Below are positions 53,745-61,036 of a stretch of 64,000 nt of DNA, piece by piece. Made by a program: the position numbers and the translations under genes. Source of the stretch: Dyadobacter sp. CY326 (lineage in GTDB: Bacteria; Bacteroidota; Bacteroidia; Cytophagales; Spirosomataceae); the NCBI RefSeq assembly GCF_021390515.1, contig NZ_JAJUXI010000002.1:1-64000 (forward strand), in the 5' to 3' direction. Within the stretch, counting starts at the first letter, position 1; every line of letters begins with the position of its first letter. The notes beneath the pieces are model-generated. The model saw only the letters and a program-made list of their open reading frames with translations, had not been told where the DNA came from and ran no database searches.

Positions 53745-54323
53745 CTATTTTTCGCTCAGTTTCTTTCTTACTTTACTCAAAAATTCAGGTGAAAAACCCA
53801 GATAAGAGGCGATGTAATGCTGCGCGACGCGTTGTGGAATGGCTGGGTAACGGTTAAGGAAATCCAGATATTTCTCGACAGCTGTGGTGGAAATGGTTCG
53901 AAACAGCCTTTCCTGCAATTGAGCCAGATTTCGCTGCACCATCAGTCTGAACATGCGTTCAAAGCCAGGCACTTTTTCCAGTAATGCTTCCTTGGTTTCT
54001 GGTGTGAGGATGAGCAACTCGCAATCTTCGAGCGTCTCAATATAAACCAAGCCGGGCGTCTGGTTCTGAAAACTTGTAATGTCGCTGACCCACCAATCTT
54101 CTACTGCGAATTGAAGCGTGACCTCTGCGCCCGCACTGTCAATGTGATAGGTTCGGATGCAGCCTTTTAAAATGTAGGCTTCAAACTGGCAAATTTCTCC
54201 TTCCTGCAACAGGAAGGTCTTTTTAGGGACTTTTTTGAATTGAAGCAATGAATCGAAAAATTCCAGATCTACGGGTGAGAACGCCATGCACCGCAATGCA
54301 TAATTGTTGATTTTTTCAAACAT
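53745..54323 (-). CDS. Crp/Fnr-family transcription regulator
   Basis: A 192-residue regulator with an N-terminal cyclic-nucleotide-binding-fold domain (VPKKTFLLQEGEICQFEAYILKGCIRTYHID) and a C-terminal winged helix with YIASYLGFSPEFLSKVRKKLSEK as recognition helix. The domain is short and lacks the canonical cAMP-contact RxxxxxE motif, so it may respond to something other than cAMP. It lies 18 bases after the pseudo-receiver gene and 9 before the DinB-like gene, in the pirin operon, and is a candidate regulator of it. Confidence 0.85.
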   Translation of the reverse strand: MFEKINNYALRCMAFSPVDLEFFDSLLQFKKVPKKTFLLQEGEICQFEAYILKGCIRTYHIDSAGAEVTLQFAVEDWWVSDITSFQNQTPGLVYIETLEDCELLILTPETKEALLEKVPGFERMFRLMVQRNLAQLQERLFRTISTTAVEKYLDFLNRYPAIPQRVAQHYIASYLGFSPEFLSKVRKKLSEK

Positions 54324-54341
54324 GCTTCAATTTAAGTTCAG

Positions 54342-54647
54342 TTAATGCTGTGCGAGCGCGTGCTTGATTTCCGAGTAAAGCAAGCCGCTCCCGCCTCCGA
54401 AATGCCGCATGCAAACAATCCCTGGATCATTGGAATGGCATAATTGCAGAATCCGTGACTCAGTTTCATCGTCAACGCCCACGCCTAAAAGTACTAAATC
54501 AAATTTACTTTTCTCGAACGCTTGCGCCGCTTCCTGATAGTCGCTCACGCCCACCCCATTCCATTCCTCATTTTTATTGATGAGCCGAATGATCGTTTCC
54601 AGAATTTCCTGATGGTCTGCCAGAACCAGAATATTTACATTTACCAT
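54342..54647 (-). CDS. Degenerate receiver-domain (pseudo-receiver) protein
   Basis: A 101-residue receiver-fold protein with a missing phosphorylation site. NILVLADHQEILETIIRL aligns with the first strand and acidic pocket of REC domains but has only one acidic residue there (Asp11), and where the phosphoacceptor Asp is expected the sequence reads FDLVLLGVGVDD with Gly55. A Gly-rich C-terminus follows (RHFGGGSGLLYSEIKHAL). Its start overlaps the pirin stop by 7 bases, so the two are translationally coupled. It may act by protein contact or ligand binding, not phosphotransfer; function unknown. Confidence 0.7.
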   Translation of the reverse strand: MVNVNILVLADHQEILETIIRLINKNEEWNGVGVSDYQEAAQAFEKSKFDLVLLGVGVDDETESRILQLCHSNDPGIVCMRHFGGGSGLLYSEIKHALAQH

Positions 54648-55357
54648 TTTTCGGGAATTTCCATTAATAACACTTCTGCGTAACTGCTTGCTGTAATTTT
54701 CACCTCACTATCGGGCCATAGACCATAACCGTCCCGGGTGCTTAATGGCTGACCGTCAACAGCAATGTCACCTTTGATTACAAAAACATATAATCCGTTG
54801 GATGCGTCTTTTAATTGATAAGCCGTTTCAAAACCCGCGTCAAGGTTGCCAATGTGGAACCAAGCCTGCTGGTTGATCCAGACGCCTTCATCGTCAGCAT
54901 TTGGAGAAAGGATTTGCAGGAATTTGTTGTGCATATCGCCCTTTCCGTAGTCGCGTTGGTCGTAGCGGGGCGTTACATTAAGCTTATTTGGATAAAGCCA
55001 TATTTGCAAAAACGTGACCGGTTCATCTGCATTTTTGTTGAATTCAGTGTGGTAAATCCCAGTTCCGGCACTCATTGCCTGGATTTCGCCCGGACGGATG
55101 ACCGCCACATTTCCCATGCTGTCCTGGTGTTCAAGTGTGCCTTCTAGCGGAATCGAAATGATCTCCATATTGTCGTGCGGATGTCGGCCAAAGCCTTTGC
55201 CACCGTTCACAATATCATCATTCAAAACCCGCAAAGCCCCAAATTGAAGCCGCTGCGGATCATAATGATCGTGAAAACTGAATGTTTGTGCACTTTTGAG
55301 CCAACCGTGATCTGCCAAGAAACGCGACTCTGCCGTATGTAGGATGTTATTTTTCAT
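54641..55357 (-). CDS. Pirin-family protein (quercetinase-like)
   Basis: A 238-residue bicupin of the pirin/YhaK-YhhW type, a metal-binding protein some members of which oxidise quercetin. The metal ligands are visible: His59 and His61 in GFGRHPHDNMEI, and His103 and Glu105 in GTGIYHTEFNKN. Start MKNNILHTAESRFLADHGW is typical. The pseudo-receiver gene overlaps its stop by 7 bases; the hydrolase gene ends 27 bases before its start. It fits a detoxification cluster. Confidence 0.92.
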   Translation of the reverse strand: MKNNILHTAESRFLADHGWLKSAQTFSFHDHYDPQRLQFGALRVLNDDIVNGGKGFGRHPHDNMEIISIPLEGTLEHQDSMGNVAVIRPGEIQAMSAGTGIYHTEFNKNADEPVTFLQIWLYPNKLNVTPRYDQRDYGKGDMHNKFLQILSPNADDEGVWINQQAWFHIGNLDAGFETAYQLKDASNGLYVFVIKGDIAVDGQPLSTRDGYGLWPDSEVKITASSYAEVLLMEIPEKW

Positions 55358-55384
55358 GATTTTTTATTGTAACAAAACCTGGGC

Positions 55385-56011
55385 CTAAGCACCCAGGATA
55401 TTTTTATTGGCCAATTGAATTTCCGGAGATGAAATTGTGTGCTGTCTTCCCGGATAAATCGCAAATGTTACAAATGCATTCAATCTTTCTAGAATGGCAA
55501 TGCTTTCCTTCACACGGGAAACGGGAACGTGTGGATCGGGATCGCCGGTCGAAATAAAAACCGGAGTGCCTGCAAAGTCGCCATCATAGTTCGCCTCATC
55601 AAGCTCCTGCCCGATCAGCCCGCCTGTAAAAGCAATGATGCCGCCATATCTTTTGGCATTTCGGGTTGTATATTCCAATGTAAGGCAGGCGCCCTGTGAA
55701 AACCCTGCAAAATAAATGTTTTCTGCACTGATGCCAGCAGCTTCAATGTCCTTAACAACCTGATCGACAATATTTAACGCTGAATCCAACGCCGGCTGAT
55801 TCTGGACAGTCGGCGCCATGAAGCTGTAAGGATACCAACTGCTGTTGGTCGCCTGCGGCGCGAAAATTGCCATTTCATTGATGTTAAGAACGCGGCTCAG
55901 AGAAGCAATGTCGTCCGCAGACCCACCGCGACCGTGCAACATAATTATGGCCTTTTTCGCTTCCGAAACCGGCTTTCCGCTTGTTATAACTTGCTTATTA
56001 TGCGTATACAT
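55385..56011 (-). CDS. Alpha/beta hydrolase, carboxylesterase/MhqD-like
   Basis: A 208-residue alpha/beta hydrolase of the phospholipase/carboxylesterase type. Nucleophile Ser105 in GFSQGACL, Asp near STGDPDPHVP and catalytic His in GRQHTIS. IIMLHGRGGSADDIASLSRVL is the conserved N-terminus of MhqD/YodD-like hydrolases. In Bacillus subtilis MhqD works with the MhqO dioxygenase in quinone and aldehyde resistance; here an MhqO-like gene lies just upstream, so a similar role is likely (inference). Confidence 0.85.
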   Translation of the reverse strand: MYTHNKQVITSGKPVSEAKKAIIMLHGRGGSADDIASLSRVLNINEMAIFAPQATNSSWYPYSFMAPTVQNQPALDSALNIVDQVVKDIEAAGISAENIYFAGFSQGACLTLEYTTRNAKRYGGIIAFTGGLIGQELDEANYDGDFAGTPVFISTGDPDPHVPVSRVKESIAILERLNAFVTFAIYPGRQHTISSPEIQLANKNILGA

Positions 56012-56024
56012 GACAGTAGATTTT

Positions 56025-56077
56025 TGAATAAAAGCGGCTGAAAGGTTTATTGGTTTAAACGATTTTACCTTTCAGCC
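56025..56077 (-). terminator. Terminator after MhqO-like dioxygenase gene
   Basis: An 11-base perfect inverted repeat (GGCTGAAAGGT at 56036-56046, ACCTTTCAGCC at 56067-56077) with a 20-base loop. On the minus strand it is followed by a T-rich tail. It lies between two leftward genes, 15 bases after the dioxygenase stop, and may only attenuate. Confidence 0.7.
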
Positions 56078-56092
56078 AGCCTTAGTCGATTA

Positions 56093-57031
56093 TTAACTTA
56101 ATTTCGGCAGCACGGATTCGATTTGTGCTCTGCGTGGCTCATATTGAGGAGGAAGCATTAAGCCGCTTCCCAATTCCTCAACCGTTTCATCAGTTGCAAA
56201 TCCAGGGTTGTCGCTTGCAATTTCAAATAGAACGCCACCTGGTTCACGGAAATAAAGCGAATAGAAATAATTCCGGTCGATTTTATCTGTAATCTGATGT
56301 CCGGCTTCTACGACTTTTTTACGGAATTGCATTAAAATGTCATCATTAGCAACCCGGAATGCAACGTGGTGAACCGAACCTCCCGCAACATGTCCCGCTC
56401 TTTCGCCAGGAGCTTCAACCAAGTCCACGATTGCAGCATTTTCAACTGCATCCGTAACAAATCTGAACCGGTTAACATGCTGTTCCAGCAAACGATAGCC
56501 AAAAATCTCGGTTAGGATTTTTGCTGTTTCCTCAATTTTATTGCTGGTAATGGTGATGCTGTGGAAACCACGCGTCGCATTTTGGGCAGTGACTTCATTC
56601 GTTTCAAAAGGCGTTCTGTTGTCAGCAGTTTTTGGAACAGTAAGCTCAAATTTCAAACCGTCCGGATCCAGAAAGGTCAGATATTGTTCCCCGAATTTTT
56701 CAGCAACCTTATTATATGTTACATGATTGTCGTCCAATCTTTTTAACCAAAAATCAAGGCTTCCTTCGGGCACTGAATAACCAATCTCGGTAACCTGACG
56801 TGTTCCTCTTCTCCCTGCAGGAATTTGGTTGCCCCAAGGAAAGAATGTCAGGATCGTGCCTGGCGTTCCTTCTTTGTCACCATAATAAAAATGATATGTG
56901 TTAGGATCATCGAAATTGACGGTTTTTTTCACCATTCTCAGACCAAGAATGCGGGTGTAGAAATCATAATTTCTTTTTGGATCGCTTGCAATGGCTGTGA
57001 TGTGGTGGATTCCGTTGATTGTATTTTCCAT
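56093..57031 (-). CDS. Ring-cleaving dioxygenase, MhqO-like (VOC fold)
   Basis: A 312-residue protein of two VOC-fold halves. The N-terminal half begins MENTINGIHHITAIASDPKR and the second half has GFHSITITSNKIEETAKIL and SVHHVAFRV, with metal-ligand His and a Glu near GVLFEIASDNPGF. The pattern is that of MhqO/LinE-type hydroquinone-cleaving dioxygenases. ATG 57031 starts the family core; the frame is open to 57097 but that extension is outside the domain. It is the first gene of the leftward detoxification set and has a -7 box at 57071. Confidence 0.88.
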   Translation of the reverse strand: MENTINGIHHITAIASDPKRNYDFYTRILGLRMVKKTVNFDDPNTYHFYYGDKEGTPGTILTFFPWGNQIPAGRRGTRQVTEIGYSVPEGSLDFWLKRLDDNHVTYNKVAEKFGEQYLTFLDPDGLKFELTVPKTADNRTPFETNEVTAQNATRGFHSITITSNKIEETAKILTEIFGYRLLEQHVNRFRFVTDAVENAAIVDLVEAPGERAGHVAGGSVHHVAFRVANDDILMQFRKKVVEAGHQITDKIDRNYFYSLYFREPGGVLFEIASDNPGFATDETVEELGSGLMLPPQYEPRRAQIESVLPKLS

Positions 57032-57070
57032 GATTTCTAAATGTTTAGTTCTCTTTGTTTTTTGTTGATA

Positions 57071-57078
57071 CAAAGATA
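57071..57078 (-). promoter_or_regulatory. -7 box TATCTTTG for dioxygenase gene
   Basis: An exact minus-strand TAnnTTTG match 39 bases before the ATG at 57031. A TTG (57097-57095) lies with a short 16-base spacer. Confidence 0.55.
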
Positions 57079-57151
57079 CCATGGCCCCAAAGGCCAAAGC
57101 ATTGAACTAGGACAAGAAAACAGCGGAGCAGGAAAATATTTGCGGGATTGC

Positions 57152-57547
57152 TTAGGCTTTGCCGGAAGATCCCAGCGCCTGATTCAGCAGCGCTTCGTCC
57201 TCGGTTATCCGTTTGTTGGCCTTCGCCGCAGCCAGGTAAACGCTCATTGCGTATTTGCCATCAAATGTCGGGTCCATTTCAACCATCGGCACTTTAAGTC
57301 TGGCGTGTTTGATGCTTTCGAGGTCAGTGATGGAAACGTAACTCAGTTCCGGTTTGCCCTGCCCCAGATCACACAAGCCGAATGCAATGTTGTTCGCAGC
57401 GTCCAGCTCCGAAAGTAGCCAGATCGCCTTGCCATATTTGGAATGCAGTTTCACCACAGGCGCATGGTCTTTCGCGAGGTCGTTCTGCACTTCCTGCGCA
57501 TTGTGAATCATAATTTCTTTTAGATTATCCGGGATCATTTTTACCAT
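57152..57547 (-). CDS. DUF2958-like orphan protein
   Basis: A 131-residue soluble protein. Middle segment FGLCDLGQGKPELSYVSITDLESIKHA fits the conserved core of DUF2958, a family often found on plasmids and conjugative elements near anti-restriction genes. The match is weak in the N-terminus (KYGKAIWLLSELDAANNIA). The ATG at 57547 or 57538 is preferred; the longest frame to 57583 starts in repeat-flanking DNA. It stands alone and is followed upstream by the repeat array. Function unknown. Confidence 0.6.
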   Translation of the reverse strand: MVKMIPDNLKEIMIHNAQEVQNDLAKDHAPVVKLHSKYGKAIWLLSELDAANNIAFGLCDLGQGKPELSYVSITDLESIKHARLKVPMVEMDPTFDGKYAMSVYLAAAKANKRITEDEALLNQALGSSGKA

Positions 57548-57586
57548 GCCACAAAAATACGCGATTCTTCGAAACGTCAGCACGAA

Positions 57587-57623
57587 GTTAGCCGACGTTA
57601 GCCGACGTTAGCGCGACGTTAGC
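57587..57623. repeat. Short tandem repeat with GTTAGC core
   Basis: Four copies of GTTAGC (at 57587, 57597, 57607, 57618) spaced 10, 10 and 11 bases apart within a GACGTTAGCC-type unit. The last copy runs into the first long repeat. It may be a partial expansion of the start of the larger repeat unit. Confidence 0.75.
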
Positions 57624-57677
57624 GCGAAGCCCCAGCTTCGTGATCACTATTCCAAGGCCTCCGGCCGCGAGCGTGCA
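57616..57677 (+). repeat. Long palindromic repeat, copy 1
   Basis: A 62-base unit starting ACGTTAGCGCGAAGCCCC and ending GCGAGCGTGCA. It contains a GCGAAGC-CCCA-GCTTCG stem-loop and a GGCCTCCGGCC palindrome. Copy 2, 79 bases further on, is nearly identical (60 of 62 bases by eye). Confidence 0.9.
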
Positions 57678-57694
57678 TGAACTTCCCGCCAGAA

Positions 57695-57756
57695 ACGTTA
57701 GCGCGAAGCCCCAGCTTCGTGATAGCTATTCCAAGGCCTCCGGCCGCGAGCGTGCA
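57695..57756 (+). repeat. Long palindromic repeat, copy 2
   Basis: Direct repeat of the unit at 57616-57677, differing at two bases in the middle (GATAGC instead of GATCAC context). Confidence 0.9.
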
Positions 57757-57778
57757 GGTGGCTGGCGGCTTACACGAA

Positions 57779-57834
57779 GGTCCGGCCGGAGGCCTTAAAA
57801 TAGTAGACACGAAGCGCAGCTTCGCGCCAACGCT
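57779..57834 (-). repeat. Long palindromic repeat, copy 3, inverted
   Basis: About 56 bases in reverse orientation, more diverged: contains GGCCGGAGGCCTT and GAAGCGCAGCTTCGCG, the reverse-complement counterparts of the two stem regions in copies 1 and 2. Confidence 0.8.
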
Positions 57835-57944
57835 AAATAAATAATCGTGCAATTAGGCGTCCTGAATGCCATTATTTCCCTGGAACGCCATTGCAGATCT
57901 ACCTAATAACCTTAAATTTAAATTAACATTTTAACCTCCTCTAT

Positions 57945-59942
57945 ATGAAAAAGATTTTCCTTTCAATGAGCTTTTATGTCCTATGTTTTGCCCAGCAACT
58001 AGCTTTCGCGCAAATTACCGTCACGTTTCCAATGGAGCGGGCCGTGTTTCAGCGAAACAATTCCAACGAAGCAAACGTATACATAGGAGGGTTTACAACC
58101 GAGCCGTTTCAGCGCATTGAAGCACGCTTCGTGCCACACATCGCCGGCGAAGGCGAGGCTTCTCCTGCAAGTGGAGAATGGACCATCATTGACAACACAT
58201 TATCAAGCGGCCATTTTTATGGTTCTATGCCAGTCAAAGGTGGCTGGTATCGATTGGAAGTCCGTGGAATTAGACAAGGAAGCGAACCGAAACAGACCAA
58301 TGTAGAGCGCGTTGGCGTGGGAGAAGTTTTCCTCGTTGCGGGCCAGTCAAATGCCACGGGTGGCGATGCTAATCCTAACGGCCCCGGCGCCATGCACGAT
58401 CAGGTCAATAGCGTCAATTTTCAAAATGTCAGCGGCGGCTCGGTGATAGAATACGACAATGTACAACTCCCCTGCCCCGACTTTGTTCACCTCGATGCAA
58501 GTGTGAAAACGGCACCATTTGGTAATTATGCCTGGTGCTGGGGTGCTTTTGGCGATAAAATTTACGAAAAGTTGCGCGTGCCGGTGATGATCTTTAATGC
58601 GGGCTGGTCGAGCACTGGCATTGAAGAATGGCGACAAAGCATTGATCCGAACGCGGTGACAACAGGTCCGTTCGGTTACACTTTTCCAAGAGGATTGCCT
58701 TTCGGACATTTACGACTTGCGCTCAATAATTACATTGCACAGCTGGGAATAAGAGCTGTTATCTGGCACCAGGGAGAAACTGATAATTTCATCGAGTCCT
58801 CATTGAGTGTCAATCCTAAGGACCGTTATCGCGACAAGCTTTGGGAAGTTATCAGCGCGAGCCGCAATCTGTCCGGCAAAAGCAATCTTGCGTGGGTTGT
58901 CGCACGGGCATCACGGTTCACTTTCGATGGCGCAAGTCGTGTTTCATCAAATGTCATAGCGGCTCAGAATGAATTGATTGACAATGACGGCATTTATGCG
59001 GATGTTTTCCAGGGACCTGAAACGGACCCTTATTACAGCATTGACTATCGGGCCGACGAAGTTCATTTCAGAGGCGATGGCGTCACAACTTCGCCCGACG
59101 GACATGTTTATTCGGGCTTGATAGCGCTCGCCGGCTTTTGGAATGACAAGATTACCAATGATTTTTTGGCACAATCAACACCCTATCCGGCCCTCGCTCC
59201 TGCCGAGGTTACCGCAGCGCAAGCTCCCGGCAGCACAAACCTAACTTTTACTGGTCCGGCTATGCAAAGCGGTGCGCAATGCTTTTGGCTGACCGCTGAC
59301 AACTGCAATCAAGTGCAAAGCATGTCGCCGCAGTGGACGGTCGGAACGGGCAGTTATAAGTTGAAAATTGTTGATGCTTACAAAAACACGATTTTCTCGC
59401 CAACGCTTTATGTTTCGGGAACTTCACTGCCTGTGGTTTGGAAATACTTTCATATTCGCGAAATGGAAAACAGCCGTCCGTTGCTTGAATGGGCAACATC
59501 CGAGGAAACAAACGCATCGCACTATGAATTGGAGCGAGGCAACGACGCCATTCATTTTACCAACATTAAAAACGTAGCAGCGGCGGGAAACTCGACCGCG
59601 ACACACCAATATGCTTATCCAGAAGAGTTTCTGCCATCTGGCACTTATTATTACCGGATTAAGCAGGTGGATTTGGACGGGAAGTTTGATTACACACGCG
59701 TCATAAGCACTAAAATCGAAGCGAATAACGCATTAAGTGTTTTTCCAAATCCGGTAACAGACCTTTTGAACATTGAATCAGACAAAGTGCTTGGATCGGT
59801 GGAAGTTGCGAACAGCGCAGGAACAAAATTGTTTTTCTCCAAACAGAACGCCAATGCCATGAAACTTGACATGCATATCTTTCCAACCGGCTTATACATG
59901 ATTTCAGCCAATGGCAAACATTACAAAGTGATCAAGAAGTGA
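57945..59942 (+). CDS. Type IX-secreted SGNH esterase (sialate O-acetylesterase-like)
   Basis: A 665-residue secreted protein. Signal peptide MKKIFLSMSFYVLCFAQQ to FAQ. The catalytic domain is the sialate O-acetylesterase-like SGNH type: FLVAGQSNATGG with Ser135, and VIWHQGETDN around His275, with a further Asp/His in GDGVTTSPDGHVYSG. A fibronectin-like segment (ENSRPLLEWATSEETNASHYEL) leads to a type IX C-terminal sorting domain: VFPNPVTDLLNIE and GLYMISANGKHYKVIKK. It should be exported to the cell surface and deacetylate a glycan. The gene stands alone downstream of the repeat array. Confidence 0.9.
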   Translation: MKKIFLSMSFYVLCFAQQLAFAQITVTFPMERAVFQRNNSNEANVYIGGFTTEPFQRIEARFVPHIAGEGEASPASGEWTIIDNTLSSGHFYGSMPVKGGWYRLEVRGIRQGSEPKQTNVERVGVGEVFLVAGQSNATGGDANPNGPGAMHDQVNSVNFQNVSGGSVIEYDNVQLPCPDFVHLDASVKTAPFGNYAWCWGAFGDKIYEKLRVPVMIFNAGWSSTGIEEWRQSIDPNAVTTGPFGYTFPRGLPFGHLRLALNNYIAQLGIRAVIWHQGETDNFIESSLSVNPKDRYRDKLWEVISASRNLSGKSNLAWVVARASRFTFDGASRVSSNVIAAQNELIDNDGIYADVFQGPETDPYYSIDYRADEVHFRGDGVTTSPDGHVYSGLIALAGFWNDKITNDFLAQSTPYPALAPAEVTAAQAPGSTNLTFTGPAMQSGAQCFWLTADNCNQVQSMSPQWTVGTGSYKLKIVDAYKNTIFSPTLYVSGTSLPVVWKYFHIREMENSRPLLEWATSEETNASHYELERGNDAIHFTNIKNVAAAGNSTATHQYAYPEEFLPSGTYYYRIKQVDLDGKFDYTRVISTKIEANNALSVFPNPVTDLLNIESDKVLGSVEVANSAGTKLFFSKQNANAMKLDMHIFPTGLYMISANGKHYKVIKK

Positions 59943-60048
59943 TTGTGCCCTTTTGGTGGAAAATAAATCACAACCACGTCAGTATGGCACTAATTGTTGG
60001 CTGGACAAATTTTTGACTGTCAACTCAATAGACTTAAATAAGGCAGTT

Positions 60049-60975
60049 ATGGATTCTTTCTCGACAATGATTATCGACGCGGTTGATAAGATCAAAAACG
60101 CAGTCGTTAAAATTGACACATATAAAACGGTAAATGGCAAATTGAAGCCGGCTGGCTCGGGGTCGGGCTTTGTGTTTTCTTCGGACGGACTCATTTTCAC
60201 TAACAGCCACGTTGTGGATGGCGCTGAGAAAGTGATGGTTAGCCTTTTGAACGAAAATGAAATCGAGGCAACGCTCATTGGAAAAGACCCGGACACAGAT
60301 TTAGCCATTCTCAAAATTTACACGCAAGGTTACTCCGTGGCAAAACTTGGCGACGCTGCTGATTTGCAGATTGGGCAATTTGTGATAGCGATCGGCAATC
60401 CCTATGGTTACCAACACACGGTGACAACAGGCGTTGTGAGTGCATTGGGCAGGACATTGCAAACACAATCCGGCAGGATGGTCGACAATGTGATCCAATC
60501 CGACGCAGCTTTGAACCCAGGAAATTCTGGCGGACCAATGATTAATACGGACGGGGAAGTCATTGGCGTTAACACGGCAGTTATTCAAGGCGCTCAGGGC
60601 CTTAGCTTTTCAGTCAACATCAACACAGCGAAGGAAATTGCAAAGCAGTTGATTCATGATGGCAAAGTTTTCAAAGCATTTCTCGGCCTTCAATTGCAGG
60701 ATGTTCAGATCAATGAAAAAGTGCGTCAGCATCATAAATTGCTGAATCGGACCGGGATTTTTATTACGAAAATCGAAGAGAACACGCCTGCATCGAGATC
60801 GCAATTGTTGGAGGGCGACATTGTCGTTTCATTCAATAACAAAACTGTAAATGATTCGAACGAACTCTTCAAAGAACTGACTAACAAAAGCATCCTAACG
60901 ATCACAAACATTTCCGTTATCCGGCACACAGTGTTGCTCAATTTCATTATTGTGCCGGTGGAAAAGAGAAGTTAA
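60049..60975 (+). CDS. HtrA/DegP-like serine protease without export signal
   Basis: A 308-residue trypsin-fold protease with one C-terminal PDZ-like domain. The triad is His54 (TNSHVV), Asp84 (DTDLAIL) and Ser160 (NPGNSGGPM). The PDZ part begins KAFLGLQLQDVQIN. DegP, DegQ and DegS are exported or anchored; this one has no signal peptide or membrane helix from ATG 60049 or from TTG 59953, the start of the open frame. The extra N-terminal 32 codons of the longer frame are not family-like. It therefore appears cytosolic. Confidence 0.85.
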   Translation: MDSFSTMIIDAVDKIKNAVVKIDTYKTVNGKLKPAGSGSGFVFSSDGLIFTNSHVVDGAEKVMVSLLNENEIEATLIGKDPDTDLAILKIYTQGYSVAKLGDAADLQIGQFVIAIGNPYGYQHTVTTGVVSALGRTLQTQSGRMVDNVIQSDAALNPGNSGGPMINTDGEVIGVNTAVIQGAQGLSFSVNINTAKEIAKQLIHDGKVFKAFLGLQLQDVQINEKVRQHHKLLNRTGIFITKIEENTPASRSQLLEGDIVVSFNNKTVNDSNELFKELTNKSILTITNISVIRHTVLLNFIIVPVEKRS

Positions 60976-60981
60976 GGCGAA

Positions 60982-61023
60982 AAACTAAAAAAGCCGGACA
61001 ATCCTTTTGAGACTGTCCGGCTT
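60982..61023 (-). terminator. Terminator between HtrA-like and aminotransferase genes
   Basis: A 10-base perfect stem (AAGCCGGACA at 60991-61000, TGTCCGGCTT at 61014-61023) with a 13-base loop. On the minus strand it is followed by a long T run, so it mainly ends the aminotransferase transcript. Confidence 0.88.
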
Positions 61024-61036
61024 CCAAATTGAATGC

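Larger units (their letters stand above)
57584..57944. other. Intergenic region holding palindromic repeat array
   Basis: The 361 bases between the DUF2958-like gene and the SGNH esterase. Most of it is the repeat array described separately (57587-57834). The final 110 bases (57835-57944) are AT-rich, with a TTAAATTTAA palindrome and TAAATTTA, one base from the -7 consensus, about 25 bases before the ATG at 57945. No coding frame in it looks real. Confidence 0.6.

Noticed and set aside
57619-57852. A 77-codon minus-strand frame across the palindromic repeats
   Set aside because: Its residues simply translate the repeat units twice (ARGRRPWNSDHEAG-type and AAGGLGIAITKLG-type); the frame is a product of the DNA repeat rather than a gene.
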